Shown piece by piece: positions 1 through 6,501 of a stretch of 13,370 nt of DNA. How positions within the stretch are numbered: position 1 is the first letter of the stretch; every line of letters starts with the position of its first letter. The stretch comes from DAOUGC01 sp034429695. Lineage in GTDB: Bacteria > Chloroflexota > Anaerolineae > Anaerolineales > Anaerolineaceae. The notes beneath the pieces were generated by a model. It was not told the DNA's origin. It ran no database searches and worked only from the letters and a program-made list of their open reading frames with translations. Location of the stretch: positions 1-13,370 of the forward strand of contig DAOUGC010000270.1 in assembly GCA_034429695.1 (NCBI GenBank), in the 5' to 3' direction. A program made the translations under genes and the position numbers.

Positions 1-441
1 CTGCAGGACTTTGTCTCTGCCGGTGAATATACCGCGACTGAACTGATTGCCAACGACGCCACTCCCATGGGTGAAGCCATTTGTGTTGCCCTGGACAAGA
101 TCGATGAGCGCAAACAAACCTACAAAGCCAATGGCATTTCCTATTACCGGCCGTGGGTCTTCCTGATCACCGATGGAGCCCCAACGGATGACTGGCAAAC
201 GGCAGCCCAGCGGGTTCAAGACGCAGAGAGCCGCAAGAAGGTCGCCTTTTTTGCTGTTGGTGTTGAAGATGCAGACCTGGGTATTCTCGGTCAAATCACC
301 CCGCGCACTCCATTGAAGCTTCACGGTCTGAGCTTCAGAGAGATGTTCGTGTGGTTGTCTTCCAGTCTGACCAGCGTATCCCGCTCCATGCCGGGTGAAG
401 AGGTTCCGATCCAGTCGCCAGCCGGATGGGCAAGCGTATGA
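1..441 (+). CDS. TerY/YegL-type von Willebrand factor A (vWA) domain protein, 5'-truncated
   Basis: The frame is open from base 1 to the TGA at 439-441, giving 146 visible residues. The true start lies upstream of the window. Family members are about 210-220 residues, so roughly 70 residues are missing, including the DxSxS metal-site motif. In the visible part, Thr21 (in NDATPMGEA) fits the second metal-ion-dependent adhesion site motif. Asp58 in the strand FLITDGAPTDDW fits the third. The segments AFFAVGVEDAD, LSFREMFVWLSSSL and a PGEE...GW tail are typical of TerY-like proteins. The family is cytoplasmic and binds a metal through the MIDAS site; it is thought to act as a protein-protein interaction module. 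The next two genes are a PP2C phosphatase and a kinase, the standard partners in the TerY-P triad. Its stop overlaps the phosphatase start by 4 bases (ATGA), which suggests translational coupling. The family call is firm. The partner or target is unknown. Confidence 0.93.
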   Translation: MQDFVSAGEYTATELIANDATPMGEAICVALDKIDERKQTYKANGISYYRPWVFLITDGAPTDDWQTAAQRVQDAESRKKVAFFAVGVEDADLGILGQITPRTPLKLHGLSFREMFVWLSSSLTSVSRSMPGEEVPIQSPAGWASV

Positions 442-1259
442 CCTGGCAGGTGGTGGGTACATCGGTTATCGGTACCAGCCATGTCACCAGCGGCAAGCCG
501 TGTCAGGATTCACATGGTTTTCGAATTCTGGGAGAAGATCTGATTTTTGTTGTCGTGGCGGATGGTCTTGGATCAGCCGATCACTCTGAAATTGGATCCC
601 ATCTGGCTGTTGATGCTGCGCTTATTTCACTGACGGATGATTTTCTGGCACAACCGGTTCCGACCGATGAGACCAGTCAGGCATGTCTGGAGAAAGCATT
701 TGCCGCAGCGCGCGCTGTTCTTGAGGCGCGCGCCGTGGCTGATGGCATTGAGTTGCGTGACCTGGGTACCACCCTGATCTGCGTCATTTGCACTTCGGAG
801 TGGGTTGCCATTGGTCAGATTGGCGACGGGGCGGTTGTGGCAAGGTTGTCGGACGGGAGCATGCAAACCCTCAGCGCCCCCCAGCGCGGGGAATATGCCA
901 ATGAAACCATACCATTGACCACCCGGGATGCGCTTAATTTGGTGCGTTACTGCCTGCACAAAACACAAACCCGGTCAATGGCAGTGATCTCAGATGGGTT
1001 GCAAAATCTGGCGCTCGTAAACCCTGATTATCATCCGTTTGAAGCGTTTTTTGTGCCGTTCTTTAAAATTATTCAGCAGCCAACGGATTTGGTAAATGTT
1101 CGCTTGCGCCTGGACAATTTTCTGGCTTCTGAGCGAATTTGCGGCAGAACAGATGATGACAAAACCCTGGTATTGGCTGGATGGTGTGAGGAACCGGTGG
1201 AGATCGCACCTGCAGATGGGGATGCAATTGCCGACGACACGGGTGACCCTTCAAGTTGA
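438..1259 (+). CDS. PP2C-family Ser/Thr protein phosphatase (YegK/PphC-like)
   Basis: The protein is 273 residues from the ATG at 438. A start at 426 would add four residues. I prefer 438 because it makes an ATGA overlap with the vWA stop and because the family begins right at the WQVVGTS strand. Neither start has a strong Shine-Dalgarno site. PP2C motifs occur in order: GTSH..GKPCQDSH (Asp24), VVVADGLGS (Asp42-Gly43, metal ligands), LGTTL (110-112), QIGDGAVV (Asp130), AVISDGLQ (Asp186) and RTDDDKTLVL (Asp239-241). These acidic residues hold the two-metal centre of PP2C phosphatases, so the enzyme should be active. There is no signal peptide or membrane span, so it is cytoplasmic. By analogy with E. 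coli YegK and YegI, it probably dephosphorylates the kinase encoded next door and its substrates. That pairing is inferred from context. The C-terminal ~25 residues are acidic and probably disordered. Confidence 0.93.
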   Translation: MTWQVVGTSVIGTSHVTSGKPCQDSHGFRILGEDLIFVVVADGLGSADHSEIGSHLAVDAALISLTDDFLAQPVPTDETSQACLEKAFAAARAVLEARAVADGIELRDLGTTLICVICTSEWVAIGQIGDGAVVARLSDGSMQTLSAPQRGEYANETIPLTTRDALNLVRYCLHKTQTRSMAVISDGLQNLALVNPDYHPFEAFFVPFFKIIQQPTDLVNVRLRLDNFLASERICGRTDDDKTLVLAGWCEEPVEIAPADGDAIADDTGDPSS

Positions 1260-1267
1260 GGTAGTCA

Positions 1268-3028
1268 ATGGGTGTGATTAAAGATGAAACCGGCAAACGC
1301 GTAAAACTGGGCAAGGAACTGGGGCGGGGTGGCGAGGGAGCCGTTTTTGAGGTTGCGGGCAATCCGGGTTGTGTGGCAAAGGTGTTCTTTGATGATAAGC
1401 GCGCCAAATACGAAGTCCGCTTGCGGGAAATGCTGCCCAATCCACCCCAGGATCAAACCCGTAATTTAACCCCGCCTCATATTTCCATATCCTGGCCTGA
1501 ACATATGCTGTTTGAGGATGGCGCGTTTATTGGTTACACCATGCCGCGTATTCAATGGGCGCCTGACATTTATAAAGTCTATTCGCCCAAGATGCGCAAG
1601 GTTGAATATCCCAAATTTGACTGGCGGCATCTGCATCATACAGCATTGAACCTGGCGATAGCGGTTCATTCTTATCACATTGCCGGGTATGTGATTGGCG
1701 ATCTCAATTCGAAAAATGTGCTGGTCAACCAGAATGCCATGGTGACCATGGTGGATGCCGATTCCATTCAAATTTGCACCGCCAGCGGCAAGGTTTTGCG
1801 CTGCATGGTGGGCACCCCCGATTTTACCCCCCCAGAGCTGCAAGGCATCCATCTCGATAGTGTGGACCGAAACCAGTATCACGATTCTTTTGGGCTGGCT
1901 GTGATGATCTTCCACCTGCTTATGGAGGGTCTGCACCCGTTCTCAGGAACTCCACTTGATCCGAAAAACTCCGTTGCAGGTCCCATCTATCAATATTGCA
2001 TTAAGAATGGGATTTTTCCCTATACCAGCAACAAGGCTTACAAACCGCCGGTTAACGCACCCGAATTTAAGAATCTGCATCCTGATTTGCAGAAACTTTT
2101 CCTGCGTTGTTTTGTGGACGGGCACAAGGACCCCTCCAAAAGACCACTGCCCATTGAATGGTACAAGGCGTTGCAAACCGCTGAAGGGTGTCTGGTGCAA
2201 TGTCAAACGGTGAAACAGCACTGGTATTCCAATCATTTAAAGGCCTGCCCGTGGTGTAAACGTGAAAAAGCCCTGGCAGTCCGCCGGACGAAACAAAGAG
2301 CCACAACGACCAGGGTTGCTCCACCTGTAGCAACACCTGCCACTCCGGTTCCCCTTCAACGGCCCATGCCGCCCACTCCGGCTCCGACCGCAAAACCCGG
2401 CGCGCCGACGCGTACTCCGCGCGTTCCCACCCGTCCGGCATCCCCGCCCCCGATTTTCAAGCCCGCTTCACCCGTCAGTCGGGGTCAATTTCAAAACACA
2501 ATCGCCTGGCGCTGGGCAAAAAAGTATGGCTGGGTGGCTTTGCTCTTACTTCTCGCAGGGTTTACATTATTTTTTGCGCTCAACAACAATGACCCATTAC
2601 GCAAGGTGCGCGCCAATGTTCCCATGGTGGATATCTTCCCTGATGAGCGTGCTGAAGATCAAGACATTAATGAGCCCCAGGAACCGGCGGCGGAAGAGCC
2701 GCAGCTCGCTGTGGAAGAGCAGTATCAATTGCCGCCCGTGGATGAATATTGCCCAAATGCGCCAGGTTTGCGCGTGGCAGTGGACGACGTGGTTGAGGTG
2801 GCGGTGGCAACATCACTACGCGGCCGGGGCACTCCAGAAATCAGGCCGGATAACATCATAATGAACTTCCCATCCGGGACGCTGCTTCTGGTGGAGTACG
2901 GGCCTGTGTGTGGAGTGGTGTCGGACCAGGTCAGTTACTGGTTCTGGTTGGTTTCGGATGAAGATGGAAATCTGGCATGGGTGGCGGAAGGGGATTTCCA
3001 AAGTTTCTTTATTCAAAAAGCAAATTGA
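1268..3028 (+). CDS. Transmembrane YegI-type Ser/Thr protein kinase with zinc-ribbon-like and SH3-like domains
   Basis: The protein has 586 residues. A GAGGT site (1258-1262) lies 5 bases before the ATG and overlaps the phosphatase stop. The kinase domain covers about residues 14-300. It has a GRGGEG glycine loop (19-24), VAKVFF with Lys38, a YVIGDLNSKNVLV catalytic loop (Asp145, Asn150), MVDADS in place of DFG (163-166) and GTPDFTPPE (182-190). GDLN and DAD in place of HRD and DFG are the usual forms in the YegI/TerY-P kinase family. Next comes a zinc-ribbon-like cluster with Cys308, Cys312, His318, His323, Cys327 and Cys330. A Pro/Thr-rich linker (about 350-402) follows, then one hydrophobic span at about 420-439 (GWVALLLLLAGFTLFFALN). 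After an acidic stretch, the C-terminal ~90 residues (about 495-580) resemble the bacterial SH3 domains of Chloroflexota envelope proteins, ending in a WVAEGDF..FFI segment. Two cysteines there (495, 548) could form a disulfide. The likely topology is kinase inside and SH3-like domain outside. The signal and substrates are unknown. Confidence 0.92.
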   Translation: MGVIKDETGKRVKLGKELGRGGEGAVFEVAGNPGCVAKVFFDDKRAKYEVRLREMLPNPPQDQTRNLTPPHISISWPEHMLFEDGAFIGYTMPRIQWAPDIYKVYSPKMRKVEYPKFDWRHLHHTALNLAIAVHSYHIAGYVIGDLNSKNVLVNQNAMVTMVDADSIQICTASGKVLRCMVGTPDFTPPELQGIHLDSVDRNQYHDSFGLAVMIFHLLMEGLHPFSGTPLDPKNSVAGPIYQYCIKNGIFPYTSNKAYKPPVNAPEFKNLHPDLQKLFLRCFVDGHKDPSKRPLPIEWYKALQTAEGCLVQCQTVKQHWYSNHLKACPWCKREKALAVRRTKQRATTTRVAPPVATPATPVPLQRPMPPTPAPTAKPGAPTRTPRVPTRPASPPPIFKPASPVSRGQFQNTIAWRWAKKYGWVALLLLLAGFTLFFALNNNDPLRKVRANVPMVDIFPDERAEDQDINEPQEPAAEEPQLAVEEQYQLPPVDEYCPNAPGLRVAVDDVVEVAVATSLRGRGTPEIRPDNIIMNFPSGTLLLVEYGPVCGVVSDQVSYWFWLVSDEDGNLAWVAEGDFQSFFIQKAN

Positions 3029-3139
3029 CCCATCACCAAAACTCCCCCATACTGGATGATCCAAAAGAATCGGTAATCCGGTTCGTAATGATTTTCAAGA
3101 ACTGGTTAGAGAATCATAACAATTGTAACGCTGCTTCCC

Positions 3140-3168
3140 TTGACAATGTTAAGCGGTAGTGATAATCT
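3140..3168 (+). promoter_or_regulatory. Sigma-70-type promoter of the cold-shock gene
   Basis: TTGACA (3140-3145) is a perfect -35 box. After exactly 17 bases comes TAATCT (3163-3168), a good -10 box. It is preceded by TGA (3160-3162), which gives the TGn extension of an extended -10 promoter. Transcription should begin near 3175. The -35 box sits inside an imperfect 15-base palindrome (see findings). Confidence 0.8.
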
Positions 3169-3174
3169 TTCTTA

Positions 3175-3263
3175 ACACGTAACCCGTTGGTTGGGCTGAC
3201 TGGTAAGCAGGTCATCGAATGGGTTGGGTGTATATATTAATAGACCCCACGGAGTACAGAGAC
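3175..3263 (+). promoter_or_regulatory. Leader (5' UTR) of the cold-shock gene, possibly structured
   Basis: The predicted start point and the chosen start codon leave a leader of about 88-90 nt, long for so small a gene. By eye, AACCC (3181-3185) can pair with GGGTT (3221-3225), enclosing a small TGAC/GTCA hairpin (3197-3200 with 3211-3214). A second weak hairpin pairs GGGT (3226-3229) with ACCC (3244-3247) across an AT-rich loop and ends just before the GGAG ribosome site (3251-3254). Long structured leaders are known to control cspA-type mRNAs in E. coli. No sequence homology is claimed here, and the folding was not computed. Confidence 0.35.
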
Positions 3264-3479
3264 ATGTCAGAGCGTATGACTGGAACCGTTAAATGGTTCA
3301 ACGCCGCCAAGGGCTACGGATTCATCGGGCGTGATGACGGCGAGAGCGATGTTTTTGTCCATTTTTCTTCCATCAATATGGAGGGCTATCGGCGGCTCAA
3401 GGAAGGTCAGAAGGTGGAGTTTTCCATCGAGGAAGGCACGAAGGGTCTTCAGGCTGCCAACGTAACGCTGGTCGACTAA
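3264..3479 (+). CDS. Cold-shock domain protein (CspA family)
   Basis: This is a 71-residue single-domain protein, the usual size for bacterial Csp proteins. The cold-shock fold is clear: MTGTVKWFNAAKGYGFIG contains RNP1 (KGYGFIG, 16-22), VFVHF (30-34) is RNP2, and the domain closes with VEFSIEEGTKGLQAANV. It should be a cytoplasmic single-stranded RNA/DNA-binding chaperone that melts mRNA structure, often in the cold or in slow growth. I chose the ATG at 3264 because GGAG (3251-3254) is 9 bases upstream. A longer in-frame start at 3219 lacks a ribosome site and adds residues outside the family. The ATG at 3276 is 21 bases from the GGAG. The gene is monocistronic, with its own promoter, leader and terminator. 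Whether it is cold-induced cannot be told from sequence. Confidence 0.96.
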   Translation: MSERMTGTVKWFNAAKGYGFIGRDDGESDVFVHFSSINMEGYRRLKEGQKVEFSIEEGTKGLQAANVTLVD

Positions 3480-3496
3480 GTGCAAGTCCATAAATG

Positions 3497-3536
3497 AGGG
3501 CTGTCCAAAGGAAAATTCGGACAGCCCTTGTTTTTT
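3497..3536 (+). terminator. Rho-independent terminator of the cold-shock gene
   Basis: A perfect 10-bp stem, AGGGCTGTCC (3497-3506) with GGACAGCCCT (3519-3528), encloses a 12-base loop. It is followed by a T-rich run with six consecutive Ts at 3531-3536. It lies 17 bases after the stop codon. On the minus strand the stem is followed only by a weak CATTTAT, so it would serve the facing DUF218 gene poorly. Confidence 0.92.
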
Positions 3537-3614
3537 CATGCCAATCGGGGTCGGACTTACGCAAAAATCCTTGCGCGTCAGGCCAATCTCGTTGCATATC
3601 ATTTTTCAATCTGC

Positions 3615-4277
3615 TTATTCCAGACCAGCCAGCTCTCCAAGAATTTTGACATATTCAGCCACGGTTTGTTGACGGCCCTCGGCGGTCATCCACCATGCAC
3701 CGGCGTTGTACCAGTGATCTCTTACCGGTCGCACGATGATGTGCACCCCACTGTTGTTGAACGCCCGGCGGAAGATCAGGCGGGTGCGCATGGTGTGATA
3801 GGGATCGGTTACCACGATTAAGGAGTCGATCTGATGATCCGCGGCATACTGGCGCAGGGCGCGCGCTTCGGCTGTGGTGGTGTTTTCGTGCAGCTCGGTG
3901 ACTTTCAGGTACTCACTGGAAACACCCAGCTCGCGCACCGTCTGCATGGAGTGTTCAGCGTATAACTCGCCGGTATCGGGCAGATTGACGTTGGGGTTGG
4001 TGATGATAAAGACCCGCGCGTAGTGCTCACGATACAGGCGGGCGGCTTCCTCAAAGCGGTCCTGTTGCCCGCCGGACAATACCGTAATGGCGTCACTTTC
4101 TTTCAGTGGGTCGGCGATGATTAGCAATCCACCTGCGGCAGTCAGGCCAAAATAGGCAATCACCAGCATGCCCACCACCAGCAGGACAATGCCGGTTATG
4201 CTGCCGGTTGCAGCCAGACAGGAACCAAAACAACCTTTCCTGTCTGCCACAGACGTTGATACCCCACTTTGATCCAC
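3615..4277 (-). CDS. DUF218 (YdcF/SanA/ElyC-like) membrane-anchored protein
   Basis: The protein has 220 residues and begins at a GTG (4277-4275). A GGGAG site lies 6 bases upstream, in the 12-base gap after the aminotransferase stop, so the two genes are one operon. Residues about 27-51 form a hydrophobic span (SITGIVLLVVGMLVIAYFGL), and the rest should face outside. The DUF218 domain (about 61-215) shows DAITVLSGGQQDRFEEAARLY, VFIITNP, the ENTTTAEA motif (131-138), LIVVTDPYHTMRTRLIFRRAF and RDHWYNAGAWW. DUF218 proteins include E. coli SanA and ElyC, which affect envelope integrity. Their biochemical activity is not settled, so I infer only an envelope role. A facing terminator is not obvious. 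Confidence 0.9.
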   Translation of the reverse strand: MDQSGVSTSVADRKGCFGSCLAATGSITGIVLLVVGMLVIAYFGLTAAGGLLIIADPLKESDAITVLSGGQQDRFEEAARLYREHYARVFIITNPNVNLPDTGELYAEHSMQTVRELGVSSEYLKVTELHENTTTAEARALRQYAADHQIDSLIVVTDPYHTMRTRLIFRRAFNNSGVHIIVRPVRDHWYNAGAWWMTAEGRQQTVAEYVKILGELAGLE

Positions 4278-4289
4278 AGGTTGCTCCCG

Positions 4290-5453
4290 CTATCCGCCCA
4301 ACTGCTTCAGGGCTGATTGCATGCGGTCAAGGGCTTCATTCAACATGGCAGGTGGGCAGCCAAAGTTCAGACGCACAAAGCCGTCGCCGCCCTTGCCAAA
4401 AGCTGCGCCGTCATTCATGGCAACGCGCGCTTTTTCGAGGAAGAACTTTGATGGATTCTCAGGCAAGCCTGCTGAACGGCAGTCCAGCCATGCCAGGTAG
4501 GTTCCCTCCATGGGAGACATGGTGATGTTGCCCGGTAATTGACGCAGGCGGGCTTCAAGCAGGTCGCGGTTGGCTTCCAACCGGGCGAGTACCTGACGCA
4601 GCCATTCCTCCCCCTGGGTATAGGCGGCATGGGCAGCCGTGTGCCCCAGAATGTTGACGGTGCCCAACAGACCCATGCGGGCGGCATCCAATTTTTTTCG
4701 CAATTCAGGGTTGGGTACAATCGCCAGGGAGCATTTCAGCCCGGCGATGTTGTAGGTTTTGCTGGGCGCCATGAGGGTAACCGTATTCCGCGCAATTTCT
4801 GGCGACAGGGAGGCGATGGGGATGTGCCGATTGCCGCTGAAGATCAGGTCGCAGTGGATTTCATCAGAACAAATCATCACATTGTGGCGCAGGCAGATGT
4901 CAGCCATGCGTTCCAGTTCATCCCGCCGAAAAACCCGCCCCACCGGATTGTGCGGATTGCACAGGATGAACAAACGCGTGGTTTCATCCATGCTGGCTTC
5001 AAAGCGGTCAAAGTCTATGGAGTAGCAGCCATCTTCTCCGCGGGTGAGTTGCATATCCTGCAGGACACGCCCCGTGGTGGGTGGGGTGGCAAGCAGGTAG
5101 GGGTAAAGCGGGGTTTGCATGAGGATGCCGTCGCCAGGCTCTGCCACGGCAAGCGCGGTCAGGTTGGCGGCGTACACCACGCCGGGGAAGAGCATGACAT
5201 CCTGCGGGGCAATCGCCCAACCGTACAGACGCTGCATGCGTTCCACAATGGCTTCGATCAATTCGGGCGGCTCAATGCCGTAGCCAAACACCCCGTGCTG
5301 CACGCGCTGCATGAGCGCGTCGATCACCGGTTGGGGGGAAGGGAAGTCCATATCAGCCACCCACATGGGTAGCACGTCGGCGGGGTTGGCGCGCCATTTA
5401 ACGCTGTCGGTGTCACGGCGGTTGATCAGGGTGTCTAGGTCGTATGCGGTCAT
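4290..5453 (-). CDS. PatB/MalY-family PLP-dependent C-S lyase or aminotransferase
   Basis: The 387-residue length is normal for the family. A GGAGG site lies 4 bases before the ATG. It is a fold-type I PLP enzyme: MWVADMDFPSPQPV near residues 30-43 and GVFGYG (54-59) are PatB/MalY signatures. NPHNPVG (166-172), SDEIHCD (Asp197, PLP pyridine contact), APSKTYNIAGL (Lys232, Schiff-base lysine) and FVRLNFGCP (Arg361, carboxylate binding) complete the active site. Close relatives are cystathionine beta-lyases that cleave cystathionine to homocysteine, pyruvate and ammonia. Others are annotated as aminotransferases, and E. coli MalY also acts as a regulator. The exact substrate cannot be told from sequence. 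The enzyme is cytoplasmic. It is the first gene of a minus-strand pair with the DUF218 gene, and no metabolic link between the two is apparent. Confidence 0.93.
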   Translation of the reverse strand: MTAYDLDTLINRRDTDSVKWRANPADVLPMWVADMDFPSPQPVIDALMQRVQHGVFGYGIEPPELIEAIVERMQRLYGWAIAPQDVMLFPGVVYAANLTALAVAEPGDGILMQTPLYPYLLATPPTTGRVLQDMQLTRGEDGCYSIDFDRFEASMDETTRLFILCNPHNPVGRVFRRDELERMADICLRHNVMICSDEIHCDLIFSGNRHIPIASLSPEIARNTVTLMAPSKTYNIAGLKCSLAIVPNPELRKKLDAARMGLLGTVNILGHTAAHAAYTQGEEWLRQVLARLEANRDLLEARLRQLPGNITMSPMEGTYLAWLDCRSAGLPENPSKFFLEKARVAMNDGAAFGKGGDGFVRLNFGCPPAMLNEALDRMQSALKQLGG

Positions 5454-5472
5454 GCTGCCTCCATTAAATTCG

Positions 5473-5478
5473 ATTATA
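5473..5478 (-). promoter_or_regulatory. Possible -10 box for the PatB-like gene
   Basis: On the minus strand the sequence reads TATAAT, 19 bases before the ATG. This would give a leader of only about 13 nt that still contains the GGAGG site. No good -35 lies at 16-18 bases; a TTGACT is only 10 bases away, too close. The call is tentative. Confidence 0.35.
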
Positions 5479-5524
5479 CCCCCCGTGAAGTCAATGGCAG
5501 CTCAGGAAGATGGGTGAATGACTG

Positions 5525-5530
5525 TATAAT
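5525..5530 (+). promoter_or_regulatory. Possible -10 box for the methyltransferase-proC-mtaB gene run
   Basis: A TATAAT lies about 57 bases before the methyltransferase start. The bases at the -35 position (around 5502-5507) match poorly. It is the only promoter-like element on the plus strand of this divergent intergenic region and could start transcription of the whole five-gene run. Confidence 0.4.
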
Positions 5531-5586
5531 AGGTCAAACAAGGTGGAATATATCCCCCATGATTACAGTTTTCAGGATGAAATGAT

Positions 5587-6501
5587 ATGAGCCTGCCGCA
5601 AATTGAACTGGCCCTGCCCGAAGGTTGGGAGGATTATGAATTGCTGGATAGTGGTGACGGACAGAAGCTGGAACGTTTTGGTCCCTACCGGTTGGTAAGG
5701 CCCGAACCCGAGGCGGTTTGGCGGCGCCAATTACCGACGCGTGAATGGGAGGCGGCCCATGCCGTTTTTCAACCTGCTCCGGAAGAAAACGGCGGGCACT
5801 GGCAGGCGCGCAAGCCGTTGCCAGAACACTGGGTGATGCGCTATCGGCGCATCTCGTTTCGCGTGCAAACCACATCATCACGGCATGTGGGCGTCTTCCC
5901 CGAGCAGGCTTCGCAATGGGACTGGATCACCGATCAAATTCATAACGCCGGAAGGCCGTTGAAGGTGCTAAATCTGTTTGGGTATACCGGCGTTGCCAGT
6001 GTGGCGGCAGCCGCGGCAGGTGCCCAGGTGACCCACGTTGACGCATCCCGCAAAGTGATCACATGGGCCAATCAAAACCTGAAATTATCCGGGCTGGAAC
6101 AGGCGCCCGTGCGCTGGATTGTGGATGACGCGCTCAAGTTTGTGCAGCGCGAAGCGCGCCGCAATGCCCAGTACGACGGCTTGATCCTTGACCCGCCCAA
6201 GTTTGGCAGGGGTCCCAAGGGTGAGGTGTGGGAGTTTTACGCACTGCTCCCCAATCTGTTGCAGGCCTGCGCTGAAGCGTTGGCGCGCCGCCCGCAGTTT
6301 GTGGTGCTCACTGCTTATGCGGTTAAAGCATCGGCATTGACCCTGCATCAGGCGGTGACGGAGATGATGGCGGGCAGGGGGGCAGGGCAGGTGACCGCCG
6401 GTGAACTGGTGTTACAGGATAAAAGCGCCGGGCGTTTGGTGTCAACCGCCATTTACGCCCGTTGGGCAGCCATCACTGAGGGAGAGAGGAAGAAACCATG
6501 A
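5587..6501 (+). CDS. RlmI-like class I SAM-dependent methyltransferase (COG1092 type)
   Basis: The protein has 304 residues; an AGGA site lies about 9 bases before the ATG. The Rossmann-type core starts near residue 120. LNLFGYTGVASVAAAAAGA (128-146) is motif I for SAM binding. VDAS (151-154) supplies the ribose-binding Asp, DDAL (180-183) lies near the adenine, and LDPPKFGRG (201-209) is the DPPK motif IV that is normal for RlmI/RlmK-like RNA methyltransferases. The ~100 N-terminal residues are strand-rich and do not look like the PUA domain of E. coli RlmI (about 396 residues). An RNA cytosine or guanine target is plausible but unproven. The stop overlaps the proC start (ATGA, 6498-6501), so the two genes are co-translated. 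Confidence 0.88.
   Translation: MSLPQIELALPEGWEDYELLDSGDGQKLERFGPYRLVRPEPEAVWRRQLPTREWEAAHAVFQPAPEENGGHWQARKPLPEHWVMRYRRISFRVQTTSSRHVGVFPEQASQWDWITDQIHNAGRPLKVLNLFGYTGVASVAAAAAGAQVTHVDASRKVITWANQNLKLSGLEQAPVRWIVDDALKFVQREARRNAQYDGLILDPPKFGRGPKGEVWEFYALLPNLLQACAEALARRPQFVVLTAYAVKASALTLHQAVTEMMAGRGAGQVTAGELVLQDKSAGRLVSTAIYARWAAITEGERKKP

Noticed and set aside
3070..3110. Weak stem AATCGG-TAAT-CCGGTT after the kinase gene, considered as a terminator
   Set aside because: It has six pairs including a wobble and no immediate T-run. How the triad transcript ends stays unknown.
3219..3263. N-terminal extension of the cold-shock protein to the ATG at 3219
   Set aside because: No ribosome site precedes it, the added residues are outside the family, and GGAG lies 9 bases before the ATG at 3264.
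4539..5372. 277-codon open frame on the plus strand opposite the PatB-like gene
   Set aside because: The minus-strand gene has all PLP-enzyme motifs. The plus-strand product has no recognisable domain and is a reading-frame shadow.
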